From: Scedosporium boydii
Lineage: Eukaryota; Ascomycota; Sordariomycetes; Microascales; Microascaceae
Length of the DNA stretch: 64,000 nt
Direction: 5' to 3'
NCBI GenBank assembly: GCA_002221725.1
Contig: NJFT01000062.1
Span: forward strand, 124,001 to 188,000
The notes beneath the pieces are model-generated. The model saw only the letters and a list, made by a program, of their open reading frames with translations. It ran no database searches and was not told the DNA's origin. Every line of letters begins with the position of its first letter. The first letter of the stretch is position 1. This document shows positions 10,628 to 21,843 of this stretch, piece after piece. The position numbers and the translations under genes were made by a program.

Positions 10628-13600
10628 CCCAGCACCTTCGACCTTTGCGCCCTTCTTCCTCCTTCCTCCTGTCCATCGCTGGGTTTTGGGTGGTGATCAC
10701 TGATCCTTCGATTCCTTCCCAGTCAGCTTGAGTTGCCTCGAAGATCATTACAGGCCCATCTCTCGAGCATTTTCGCTGCCTCACTCAATGCCCTTCAATT
10801 CTCCCCATCCAAAGTCGGGTGTGGTGGCGCAATGGCGATGCTGGCTGTGCTTTTGTGTAACTGGGGCTGAACCGGGGTCCAAATCCCACGAGTTTCATCC
10901 CAACGCCGGTGTGCGGCACAACACGCATTCGGGGGAATCCGTCCCAGGAATTTTCCTCGCTGCTCGTCTTGCAGTAGCGAGGCGCGGTCCCCTGTCTTCG
11001 GGCCGTTGTCATGCAGAACCGGGGTCATCTTGGGGGGGAGCCAATAAACTTCTGTGTTTCGCTGAGTATCCACGGTACCGAAGTGCAGTTGGTCCTTGCA
11101 GAGGTGCTTGAGCATTGTTAACAATGGGATTACGCATCAATTCTCGGGGACGAACTGAGAGCACAATAACCGAAGAGTCCCCCCTACTCTATTGGTAGAA
11201 TCTATTCCTAATTGATGATCGTGTAATGTCTTGGCCTGCATCTCGAGGAAGTCCACCGTCACCAACGCCGTTGATTCTTGGGGTTTCGCTCCTTGAGCAT
11301 GAACGGAAATCGGTCACATCCAGGCATTTGGCAGGTTTGACAGTTGTTGGTCCTTCAAAGGATTCGTGCGACACATAATGCTGACGTGGTCATGCGCAGC
11401 ATACGAGAAGAGGAGCAAGGCGGACAAGAACATGGTGGTGTACGGTGAAGGGAGCCTAGGGTCTTCGTCTCAAAAATTCAAAAGAAGAGAGTCTCTGCGT
11501 CTCTGCTGGATGGTCCTAGATGGAAATCAGACTGGCAACAGTGTCCAACCATCAGACTACCTCAGAGTAAGGTTAGAGTCCAACCAAAATAGACCAAATT
11601 GCAAACAGGAGTAGAATTCCTTCCCCACGAAGAGGAATAGGAAATACAGTCGGCATCATATTCTCTCTCATGCACAACTTCAAGTTACGAAGCACTTCAC
11701 TACACATTCTCACGGCCGCTTTAGTTTCCTGTGTCTAATTTAGATCTCCGCATCCTTCACGATCCCGATGACCTTACCCAACCAAGTCCTTCTCTGCACC
11801 CACCCGCGCCTCAGCGATAACTTCCCCCACTCAAGGCCACCTAGGATAAACGCTGAGGACCGTGGAAAAGGGGCGGCGAGTGCATGCTTGGCTTACTCCA
11901 GACAAAAGCATAGAAAATAAAAATTAGCAGACTAAGATATTGTTTACTACTTCTCTTTAGGTATGGACAGGAGGGATGCTAGAGCCTTGAATGGAAATCA
12001 AACTGGGAGCTGTGTCCGACCGCCGAGCTTGCTTTATAAAAGTTTAGGAATAGGAACCAATGCTCCTTCCCGTCACGGGACATCGTGAAGAACACTACAG
12101 GAAGGAACCTCAAGCCATCAAATTTCGAGAAGTAATACAACTTCTCACGCAAGAACAGGAATAGGAAATACAGTCGGCGGCATATTTTCACTCAGGGATA
12201 TGATATGATCTGGTGGCTCGGTTCACCTCCATCACGAGGTTGGATAGAAACATAAAGAAAAAAAAAAGAAAAAAGTGCTACCTTACGTTTCGAACGAGCA
12301 ACCTCTCGGAGCCAAATCCTGCTTTCCAAGTACCTTTTCTCGCTATTTGTCTTCCACTATCCTCCACAGAAGTACCCCAGCCAAGGCTGCGCAACTTTGC
12401 AACCATCACAGCCTCACCAGGCAAATCGATTTCCCACACCACAACATCAAATTAAATTAACAAAAATTAAATCAATTATTCCAACTAGCTAAAAAGAGTT
12501 CGGCCCCTGTCGGTTGGGCCTACATCTCTTGTTGTCGGGTCGTATCGCTCGATTCGCTTCGTCGCTGGTTCGCTCGCTTCGTTTCGATCGCTTCGGTTCG
12601 GTACATTGTCGTTGGATATGTCGAGAGAAGTTGAGTCATCACGGCTTTGTCCTGACTGTAACCAGCGCCCGCCGTTCGTCAACGATTACCGGGAGGCAAT
12701 TTGCTCCCTATAAGGTATACTCAGTCGCCCGTCACCATTTTCACCATTTTCAGCTGCCAACCCATTTCAGGGCCACGAAATGGCAACACATCATAGCACC
12801 TAGTTTTTACGCACGTTGATTACTTTGCGGTCACCTTCTTAATGACAATCCGTATCCGACCCGGATTTTACTAACGGGAGAGCAAAAATCCGGATCGACC
12901 AAGTGAGGCCATCCAATCGTTGAAGTACATTGGGTCAGGGGGGCGAAGCCTGTTGCTGCAGCCTAGGAACAATTAAAGCTATTCATAACACCCTAACCTC
13001 CGACGAGTGTCGTCTCTCGGTGGAGAAAGCATAAGGGGACAAGACCGAGTCTTACGGTCTGCTTGAAGAGCTGCAGGGTGATGAAGTGCGTGACTCTGAT
13101 CTTCGATCGGGCTGACTTTGGTTGGCCACCGGCCCTGTTGCTGGGGGGTGAGGTTAAGCAGCCCTGAGTGTTAATATGGATTTTGTTATATCGGCCTGCG
13201 ATCGTTGCTGCCCTCTCATGCCTATGGAGTCCGAGAATTTTCGATGGTGGAGAAGATCAAAGGCGTCGAGAGAAGAGAATCACATTCCCCGCCTCGCGTG
13301 AGATGTCCCCCAGGAATTCCCGGATACTTACGCCGATCCGCACTGATTCCTTGTGCAAGGCTTCCATGGTGCCAGAAATGATAAATCCTCACAACCCGCA
13401 ATTTTTACCCTAATTACGGAGTGCGTCCGTTGCTCGAGAGATCGTAACTCGTCCTCAGCCACCGCCATCTGCAGCTGCGCCGCATAGGTGCATCACTTGG
13501 CAGTGGCAGTAATCCAGAGAAGTCGCCCAGGGAGACAAGATCTCAGCTGATGCAGTTATTTCCATGGTATGTAATTATCGAGGTAGGGCTGCTTCGCCAC

Positions 13601-13726
13601 TTTGGACCTGCCTCCCCCACTTCTTTCGAGCTGAGGCGGCCCAACTCCAACAAAGATCCCGTTTTTGAACGCCATGTATCCCTAGGCACAAAAGCACCCT
13701 TATCAGCGAACATCCCGGTTACGACG
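10628..13726. other. Gene-poor 3.1 kb with diverged repeats
   Basis: No convincing gene. Two related blocks occur at 11520..11665 and 11991..12187. Both start with ATGGAAATCA and both end with GAATAGGAAATACAGTCGGC, but the middles differ in length and sequence. A 9-bp inverted repeat (CCGGATTTT at 12861, AAAATCCGG at 12885) could form a hairpin. A TTCG-rich simple stretch lies at 12535-12605. The first ~60 codons of the frame opening at 13550 are probably 5' leader of the zinc-finger gene. Confidence 0.45.
11520..12187. repeat. Two diverged copies of a short dispersed repeat
   Basis: Copy A is 11520..11665 and copy B is 11991..12187, in the same orientation about 0.47 kb apart. They share the opening ATGGAAATCA, a following GTGTCC-ACC block and the closing GAATAGGAAATACAGTCGGC plus CATA. 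Copy B is about 50 bp longer. This looks like an old duplicated or transposed element that has drifted; no coding capacity is visible. Confidence 0.5.
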
Positions 13727-15453
13727 ATGTCCGCGGCGACCGCAGTAGATGGCCCCGAGGCCGCCCACGTCGAGAGCCCAACGCGGATATCATTCGAAGC
13801 TCCCGCCTCCGCTGTTCCGCTCGACCTCGCAATACTCGACCCGCCATCCAATACGAGCGTCTACTTGTCATGGCCAAACTGGATTCCAGCTTTGTCACTT
13901 CCACGAGCGATCTGGATAGGGAATACCTGCGCTATACTTCAAGCCTTCTGGAAGAATAAGGGCGCTTATTTGGATAGGAGCATTGTCGTGCTCACCCTAC
14001 TTCTAGCCTGCTTTGCGCTGTGGCCATCTTTCTCCGGGGCGGAAGACACGAAGAAGGCAACCGAGTTGGCGAAATGGACAGCCATCAAGGACTTTATCGA
14101 ATTTTGTGAATCAGTAAGCTCAAGGACATTCTGGGGGAAGTTGGTGACGCGTCTAATGGCCAGCAGCATAATTCCGAACCGAAAGGCTGCAACAAGACCG
14201 AACTTTTCCTCATTCCCCCTCCTATACTACGCCGGAAATCAACCTCGCCCGGTGAGAGCGGACTGGACCTGCTGGAGCTTCAGCTCTCTATATCCTTATC
14301 TCAGTGCATTATCTTTCTAGCCGCGGATGTCCTAATAGCATACAGGGTAGTTATATTATTCAGACGGAGGGCCATTTCGTCGTTCTTCCCGAGATTCCGT
14401 CCACAGCCCACCGCGCCGGGTCTGCTTGTGGACACAGACTCGAGGATGGTGACCTCTCACGGCGATTCTATTCCAGAGGAGACAAGAACTACTCCCCTGG
14501 TAGGGTGTGACTTACACGTACCCGCTATGCCGCCTGAGGGCCTCTCGGGCACAAATCCCGAACCTAAACCGGCTGAATTGAAACAGAATATGGAATACGC
14601 TTCTACAACCAGCATAGATGGTTATTCAACTGGGGGGATTCGTCGCCGAAAGCGGAGCACCGGCCCTGGGTCTAAGAAATTCGCATGCCCCTTTTACATG
14701 AACGACTCGTCTAAGTACGCCAAGTTTAGAACCTGCGTAGGACCGGGATACGATTCTATCCATCGACTGAAGTGAGTTTCTATTCCAATGCCTTGTTCTG
14801 CTCGGTGCTTATATATGTGTACATCTACCGAAAGGGAGCACCTCTATCGCAAGCATACAGAGCCAAAGCATCTTTGTCCTAGATGCGGGCAAGGATTTCT
14901 TGACAGGAAAGCAATTATGGCTCATTTTCGAGCAGACGTGATATGCGAAATCGTCGATTTCATACCGCTACACTACATTGATAGCACCCAAGAAGCCGCC
15001 CTTCGTGCACGCATTACGAATGCGACTGACGAGGAGAAATGGGGTAAGATCTACAAGATTATCTTCCCAGGTACTCCGGATGATGCCATCCCTTCACCTT
15101 GTAAGTGAACGCCCTGCAAGGCTGTGGTGAATTCAGGCGGAGCTGCCTTGCTAATACTACTACGTAAAATAGATTTCTATGGCCGACTGCCCTTTGATGG
15201 AGTGGAGTATCTCCGTAAGGAGTTTTCCCCTCTACTCCGTCGTGAGTTGGACGAGGAGTTTGAACGGAAGTTGTATGAAGAAGATTACCGCAGAGCTGTT
15301 GAACAAGCCGAAACGTTCCGGTCGTGGAAGAAACGTGGGTCTACGGTAGAACGATTGAAGAGCGTGTCGGACAACTCAGAGCGAAATCCGACTCTCCCTG
15401 AGCTGTTTAGGCCCGCTCAAGTAGGGCTTGGAAAGATCGAGAGTCCACATTAG
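13727..15453 (+). CDS. Membrane-anchored C2H2 zinc-finger protein
   Basis: Exons 13727..14113, 14164..14771, 14835..15100 and 15173..15453 give about 513 residues. Introns have GTAAGC, GTGAGT and GTAAGT donors, and every junction keeps the frame. The first acceptor is a CAGCAG tandem at 14161..14166, so one Gln may be optional. The N-terminal half has hydrophobic segments (SIVVLTLLLACFALWPSF, and LSQCIIFLAADVLIAYRVV after residue 180). The C-terminal half has the fungal zinc-finger block: FACPFYMND, RTCVGPGYDSIHRLKEHLYR-KH across a splice, and CPRCGQGF with later His and Cys. The KWGKIYKIIFPG-PDDAIPSPY tail is common in this fungal family. The Met at 13550 would add 59 residues without conserved character. 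Role unknown; DNA or protein binding is possible. Confidence 0.75.
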
Positions 15454-15990
15454 AAACCTTGTAGGCAATCGATCTTCTCAATAACCTCCAGACTGGTTGA
15501 AGGCACCCGAAGGCCCTGCGATTAATCTAAGGAGTTCCATTGCTAAGGATCAATTGTGACGAAGCTTACTATTACGAAAGTTGAAGGGAAATGCGAGGCG
15601 GCCGAAATGAGGCATGTTATTACCGTAAGCTAGAGGAAGATTACTCGGGGTTGGAAGTTGAGGGCAATTGGGCGAGCTTGCTTTTGAAAACGAGATACAT
15701 TTGGAGGAATCACACGAGCGCAGTGACCATGGCGTCAAGAGCAAGCGATACTGTTATCTAGGGCGGTACTGAATTGTAACCCTTCTCTGTTTCGGCCGAA
15801 GCTTGTCTCTGGGAGAAACTTCGCTCAAGCTGTCGACAGTTCCGAAAAGCCAGGTGCCATCATCCATCCAATTTCACCCAGGGTGTGTCTTGAAACGGCA
15901 AATCATAGATAACAACAAACAAAGTCATTCCCACCCGGGCATACGGGGTCTATTCTTTTCATATCAGCCACATTTTTGTCCGCATCACGG
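15454..15990. other. Intergenic, no gene seen
   Basis: About 540 bp between the convergent zinc-finger gene and the small secreted-protein gene; no feature recognised. Confidence 0.45.
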
Positions 15991-16293
15991 CTAGCAAAGG
16001 GTATGGCACTGACCAGGGAGTGGAATCACGCATCTATCGCTCCAAGCGCAGAATGTACCTGCTCCCTGCTTAGGGCATGGAGAAACCTGACATCCCCAGA
16101 CATTGGCTGGGTCGTTGGGACACGGCCAGTCCGGCGCCGACCCTTGGATGGCCACTCCGTGGTAGGTATTCGTGCAGACGTTATGATCGAGGCAGATGCA
16201 GTTTGTTTCGCCCCAGAAGCTGGAGCATCGACCGCCAATCCGGGCAAGGATCGGGGTGGGAAGAGCGAGGAGGCAGAGGTAGTTGAATTTCAT
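15991..16293 (-). CDS. Small secreted cysteine-rich protein
   Basis: A single-exon frame of 100 residues. The start at 16293 gives a signal peptide (MKFNYLCLLALPTPILA); a Met 23 codons upstream (16362) would place a second hydrophobic run in front and is less likely. The mature part is about 80 residues with a dense Cys pattern (GRCSS, CICLDHNVC, CPNDPANVWGC, SPCP, FCAW, DRC, QCHTLC). The CP-D-NV-C spacing resembles Cys-rich modules found alone or in front of fungal lysozyme-like enzymes. No catalytic domain follows. It could be an effector-like or wall-associated secreted protein; function is not inferred beyond secretion. Confidence 0.65.
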   Translation of the reverse strand: MKFNYLCLLALPTPILARIGGRCSSFWGETNCICLDHNVCTNTYHGVAIQGSAPDWPCPNDPANVWGCQVSPCPKQGAGTFCAWSDRCVIPLPGQCHTLC

Positions 16294-17227
16294 AGCTGTT
16301 GAGGGGATTATGCATACTAAGAGAAGGGCCGGGTAGTATGCCGTAGTCAGTAGGGGAAACACTGCCGGGTGGGTATCTTGGGAGTTGGGTTCAATCTATA
16401 CTTGTAAGCGGCGCCATCGATGTGATTCCCAGAATCGAGGCGAAGATTCAGATTTGCGTCAGCTCGGAGCGCTCCATGTCCCCGGGCCACGAATTCTTAC
16501 CCCTGGTAGTTCGATGGCGTCCTGTAATAGACAGAGACATGCATACGACTCTTTCGAGAGGTCACCGCACGGCATAGGAAGGAAAAGACACAACGCCTAA
16601 CTACCATTGATATGAGCAAGCAAATTGCCAACCCATACACCCCATGCCCGTTTTCTCAAAGTTGCACGACTTATCTTTCCGCATATAATGGTACATCATT
16701 TTTTTCCACTCCATGGGCTGTTGCATACGCTGTTACGCACTCTCGAATGAGATTGAAGGTTTATAGCAGTCGACTGCAGACCGCCATGCAAGGAGGCGGT
16801 GCGTCGTTGAGGGATCGTCAACCTAGTACCGTAAGCAATCTGAGACGTGGACGGGATTGGACAAGCTCTGCCCTATGAGCTGGTTTACTGATCCTTACTT
16901 GAGAAGCTGTAGATCACTTGCTTGTTTCGATTTGCCGGCGCTTTCAATCATGCATAAAACTCCCTTCATATTAACATTTCCTCAGCGCTCTGTGGTACCC
17001 CAGACTATTTCCGGACCCTTCTGTATCGCGGTGGTTTCCTATTGGGGAATATATCCGAAGGAACTTTAAATCGTCGACGCGGTTGATTCATGATTAATGA
17101 TCCATCCGAAAAGACTTACGACTACACACGATGCAATCGTATTCCTCGGTCCCGGGGACTTTTGTACTCTCCACTGCGTCTCACAACTCTCATCCCTCAG
17201 GTCAATGAAGAATCTAGTCAACGCCTC
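16294..17227. other. Intergenic, no gene seen
   Basis: About 930 bp with only short frames on either strand and no recognisable domain, RNA gene or repeat. Confidence 0.45.
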
Positions 17228-19043
17228 TTACTCGCGGTCCCGGATATCTCTAGTCCGCCTGGCAGTTTCCACCACATCATCCCAGGTCCTCTTCCGGTTC
17301 TGCAACCCCTTCAGCTTGTCCCGATTCGCGGTAATCTCTCTGTACAACACGTACCAGTTTGTCCCAGCAATGGGTAGGGCCACCGGCCGGAGTCTCTCCA
17401 TTCCCCTCTCCTCCACCGACTTCTCCAGCCCCTTCCACTCAAAGTCGATGTGGTCAGCGTACCACTCGTCGAAAATTTCCGGCATCTCCTGCTGGACGGC
17501 TTCTGCCGGGACCTATTCTCAGCGGAATAGTTGACGGATGCCCTGCGCCGAATTTCTTCGAGCTGGACTTGCTCGACGGCGTCCTTCGTTACCCACGGAT
17601 AAGGGGTCACCGTGGTCGACCAAGCTTCATAAAGCCAGGGCATCTTTTTCGACAACGAGCCTGTGCCAAAGAAACATGGGGAGGTGCGTGAACGCGCGTG
17701 AGGCGAGTCTCAGAGACGCGATGTCCTTTCACACGAGATGGCCCACAAGTTCATGGATGAGCTCCGGCGGAAGTTTGAAAAATATATCTGCGCCTGACTT
17801 GCGCGCAGCCGTACTCTGGCTCTTGCTCTCTCCCTCGGTCTCATCCTTGACACGTCTTTTAGACGGGAACGGGCTGTCATCCACATCTATCTTGAGAGAC
17901 CCGTGTGTTGTTAAACGTACTGCGGCGATAATGGGCATCATAGACGGAACCAAGATCGGATTAGCGGCGAAATACTCGGAGCCTTTCAAGTAAGGCCACG
18001 CCGTAGGGGGAATCCTGCCCAACATGTCTTTAACCATTTCATTTCCATAGTCTGTCATCCTGTGCAGAAGAATCAAGCCGTCGATATCGACCTGACCAAG
18101 GACCTTCAGGGAGACTTGGCGAAAGAGTTCGAAACAGCTTGGGTGGAAGGGAAAGGTAACGTCAACGGGATCTGCCGGCGGCTAGCGAATATGTCTTAGT
18201 TTAGGCACTCTCATAAACTCCTAAGGGCAAGGCAAGTAAAAAGCAAATAGGAACAGAGTGTTAAGGCGAAGATTAAGACGTACCAGCCAACTCAAAGGAT
18301 GATAACGCATGGAGGAAATGGCAGAGTTCAAGGGAGCACGACTTTCGATTCCGTGCCGCGGAGGGCCGAAAGTCATATTCCCAAGATTGCCCCCAGTCAT
18401 TGAAGCTAGGCCAGTGAGGTGATATCGAGACTTCGACTCGAAGTCCAAGGTCGTCTTCTTCGGGAGCCCAGTCATTTGCCTTTAAAACAAGGGCTTGAAG
18501 GGTCATACAGCCCCGCATTTCCTCTGCCGAGATTTGGTAGCCGGAGCAACATATCGGAGACTTGCATCCGGGGCCAGAGATATGTTCAAACAGCTCAGGT
18601 CTGGGGCCCTCGGCAATACCGTTCAGGGAGGTCAGTCTCTTTTTTCTATCATTCAGGGGTAGGAAGTCGGTGTCGTGGGTAGGGGGGGTTGGACCAGATA
18701 CGGTGAACGTCCACGGTTGCTCATCGCCGGCCTCGATCTCGCTTCCGTCAGAATCGGCATTAAGGGGAGAGGGGCAATCATCCGATGCGTCAGAGTCATA
18801 CTCGAGAGGGTCGTCACTACTCTCTGAGTCCGATGGTGGCTGGTATGTTTTATCTCTGGATTCCTCGATCTGGTCCGGGTCATCTTCGTAGAGATTCTGG
18901 TCGTGATCACTGCTCCAGATATCACCACGGTAAACGAGACGACAACCGGTCGTCTCATCGCATGCTTCTTCTAATGAATGACCAACGCTAATTAGCTTGG
19001 CAATCACGGCCTCGTGTTTCTTTGCCCGTTCACTGGGCTTCAA
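17228..19043 (-). pseudogene. Decayed F-box protein gene
   Basis: The minus strand carries a long fungal F-box-type gene in broken form. Exon 1 is 19043..18284 (acidic, with the GPGCKSPICCSGYQISAEEM block typical of this family). Intron 18172..18283 (GTACGT donor, GGCAG acceptor) leads in frame to DPVDVTFPFHPSCFELF. The F-box follows (FFKLPPELIHELVGHLV) but is cut by a TGA at 17731..17729, where Arg (CGA) would fit before KDIASLRLASRAF. A frameshift near 17643 moves the frame to MPWLYEAWSTTV, and another near 17515 moves it to EMPEIFDEWYADH. The last frame ends at a TAA at 17228. With one nonsense codon and two frameshifts it is unlikely to be functional. Confidence 0.7.
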
Positions 19044-20071
19044 CGGGATGCTCGTACCACGGTCAGTTGGAAATTGAGTGCGATCAGTTCCACTCCACGC
19101 AGCAGAACGGGGCTCGTCAGGTTTTCTGTGGCGGCCGATAAGAAAATGGACGCCGCAGAGCTGGCAGAGGGGCTATAAGTGTCTGTTAAACTTGGGTGTC
19201 CACCGATGCCAAGTGGGATTGATGGATGATCATTTTACTTTATGGTAACCCAGACAGGGAGAGTTAGCAACTAGGTAATGCGAGAAAGGCGAACGGCGGG
19301 GACGGTTTGGGATCTCGGCTTACGTATTCTGTCCACTTTGCGCTCCTCTTAACAATATCCCGGTTAGTAGACGGGTTCAACGGTGATAATAGTATCTTGA
19401 GCAGTTTTAAGCCGTAAAGGAGGCAAGGTGATTGCGAAGTGTAAGAGACATGGACTGGTTCAGAGAGGCACCGAACCACATTTCCTTTATTTATTTTGAT
19501 CCCTCGACTTCGTAGCCCGCCCTCCCACGTGCTAGTCTAGGCATCGGCCTTGAACACTGTGCCTCTTACTCCAGCCTAGTGATCTTACTCAACAAGAGAT
19601 CCTGAACAGGAACCCGCCTTCCTCTGGTTCCAGCCGTTCGTGGCAGACCTCAGGGATCATGGTGCGTCTGAAAAGCTGCTGGGATTAGCATAGTCTTCGC
19701 AGATCGGGCCTGTAAAGTGAAATTGAGAGTGAAAAATTGAGCAATGTGCAATGGGACTTTAGAATCTACATAGTCTGAAATTACAAAATATAGAGCACTC
19801 TGGTGGCCATGAAGAGTCACTAGAGTTATTGCTGTCATCTCCTTAACCCGGCGCCGTGCAAGCTATCCTCCAGTCAATTAACCCTATCAAGAAGGTTTGA
19901 TGAATTCGCATGTACGCATCTGGATTATTCCGTCACTTGTCGTCGGCTGAATGCTGCTTTCAATTAATGCGTACATGATTTAATGGATGGGAACGAAATC
20001 CGCGGTTTTGCCAAAAGTCTATTCAAGGTTACATACACGGTCGTAACAATTTTTCTCTCTAATTCTTCAGC
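19044..20071. other. Intergenic, no gene seen
   Basis: About 1 kb left of the arsenic cluster. The only structure I see is an 11-bp inverted repeat: CATGTACGCAT at 19909..19919 and ATGCGTACATG at 19967..19977, 47 bp apart. Confidence 0.45.
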
Positions 20072-21137
20072 CTACTTCTCAAGTTTGCTCCTGCGCTCCT
20101 CCCTCTCACTATATCGATCGCCGAACAAAGCAAAATGAGGCCTCATGACAATAGTATACTTCACCAGCTCCTCCATACAGTCGACAAGCCTCTCGCGGTT
20201 AGAGCTCGGCATCATGCGGCTGCCCTCCTCGGCGGAAGTGAACTGCGTGTAAGCCTTGGGGACGGAACTCTGGTTTGGGATAGTAAACATGCGCATCCAC
20301 CGACCCAATATCCTCAGTGAGTTCACCGCGTTAAAGGACTGAGAGCCCCCGCTAACCTGCGCGATGGCGAGGGTCCGGCCTTGCGTTGGGCGGACGGAGC
20401 CGCTTGATAGAGGGATCCAGTCGATTTGCTGCTTAAAGATGCCAGTCTAAAGTACAACGCAGGTTAGATCGTGGAGGAAAGAGTCTCGCCTTTGAATGTT
20501 GACTCTGGTATATGAAGGAGGAATCGGCTCCAAGATAATTATATGTACTCACGAGGTTCCCGTGTTGCTCTGGGCTGACCCAAACGTGTCCGTCGCTCCA
20601 CTTGCTTAGTTCCCTGAGCTCTTGAACTTTGTCGTGCGAATGTTGGACGTCATCCTTCTGGGGTAGACCACTGGGGTCGTAAACCCGGACGTCGCAGCCA
20701 AGACGGAAGAGGATCCGCGCAGCTTCGTAGGCTAATAAGCGTGAATACGATCTATTTGCGAACCAGTCATTAATTTTCCATCTAAACCAATTAACGAGGA
20801 CGCGATCGTCCAACAACCATGTTGTCGTCGCAGCTACTATCCCTTACCTAGATCGGAGGCTGCCGTACAGGACGAGGATGCGCAGCCGATCCTGTCCCTT
20901 ATCTAAGATTTCGCTCTTTACCATCTTCAAGGCCGTGCTGAGTTCGAGAGAAGTAATCCAATCGTTGGCGGCGTAGCTATCGCTGAGCAAGAACGGACGG
21001 TAGCGATTCCGAATTTCCGCATCATCTTCATCCTCCGCGATGGCGAAGGAGACGTTCCGGAATTCAGAGTCTACTTCGATTTCCACCGTCTCCCGGGCGG
21101 CATATCGGTTGTTCAAGTCGCCGTGGCCGGCGTCCAT
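20072..21137 (-). CDS. arsH: ArsH, NADPH-dependent FMN oxidoreductase (organoarsenical resistance)
   Basis: Exons 21137..20848, 20751..20553 and 20446..20072 encode 287 residues. Introns 20752..20847 (GTAAGG donor, AATAG acceptor) and 20447..20552 (GTGAGT donor, TTTAG acceptor) keep the frame. The flavin-binding GSLRSRSYSR motif spans the first splice. Other ArsH marks are [69 protein letters not shown] and [14 protein letters not shown]. ArsH oxidises trivalent organoarsenicals and reduces quinones in characterised species. The chosen Met starts the part that aligns with the family. The frame stays open to a Met at 21350, adding 71 residues with no Asp or Glu. It is read away from the rhodanese gene next door. 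Confidence 0.93.
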
Positions 21138-21442
21138 GGCGATACTCTGCTGCTGGTAGAATGGATGTTGGGCGAGAAAATGCCTTGCAAAGATACGACT
21201 GTGGTGGACTTGGTGGCAGGGGCCTCGAATGAAGAAGGATTTGGGGAAGGATGTGGCCGCGGATGGAGGTGAGAACGACGGTGAGTGTCTGTTGTTTGTT
21301 CTTAGAAGACGCGGAAGAAGCATAGGGCCAAAGCGATTGACGGCAGGCATTTGGAGGGACGCCCTAGTAAAGCAGGAAAAGATTTAGGGAGTAAAAAAAG
21401 AGAGGAAAATTCTTTCGGGTAGTCCATGTGGGCTGCCCAAAC

Positions 21443-21449
21443 CTTATAA
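21443..21449 (-). promoter_or_regulatory. TATA-like box upstream of arsH
   Basis: The minus strand here reads TTTATAAGG, about 95 nt before the upstream Met at 21350 and about 310 nt before the Met at 21137. Its position would allow transcripts that contain the upstream Met. A GGGAGTA sequence resembling the cluster half-site lies nearby at about 21387, but it is not part of a palindrome. Confidence 0.35.
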
Positions 21450-21843
21450 ACACCAGCCAGGCGTATTTGCTACTAGTACACGTTTCTCTGGCCAAAATTT
21501 AGCTAGCAAAGAAATGCCGCTCTGAGCTGCCATTTAATAGAATGGACCCAAAAGACGGTAACATTTTCAAGTGAAAAGTGGACAATTTTTGTACTACTTT
21601 TATTGACTGTTCTTGGGAGCTGAAAAGGCTTGGGAAGATGAGATTGATCTTTTCGTGGGGTTCTAAGGGCCGCTCGTCGTTTGCTTTCTCTACCCACTGT
21701 AGCTCCCCTTCGAATGAGGTAAATCAACAAGAATTACTTTTAAGAGGCGCGTGGCGCCGGGGACAGCTGAGGGACATCATCGTTGATGGATCAAATACGA
21801 TACTACAAAGACCTCAACTACTCGTCAATTCTAGTGGATGAGA

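Noticed and set aside
10830..10910. Possible tRNA-like gene (A-box-like GTGGCGCAATGG, B-box-like GGTCCAAATCCC)
   Set aside because: The arms do not pair into acceptor and T stems.
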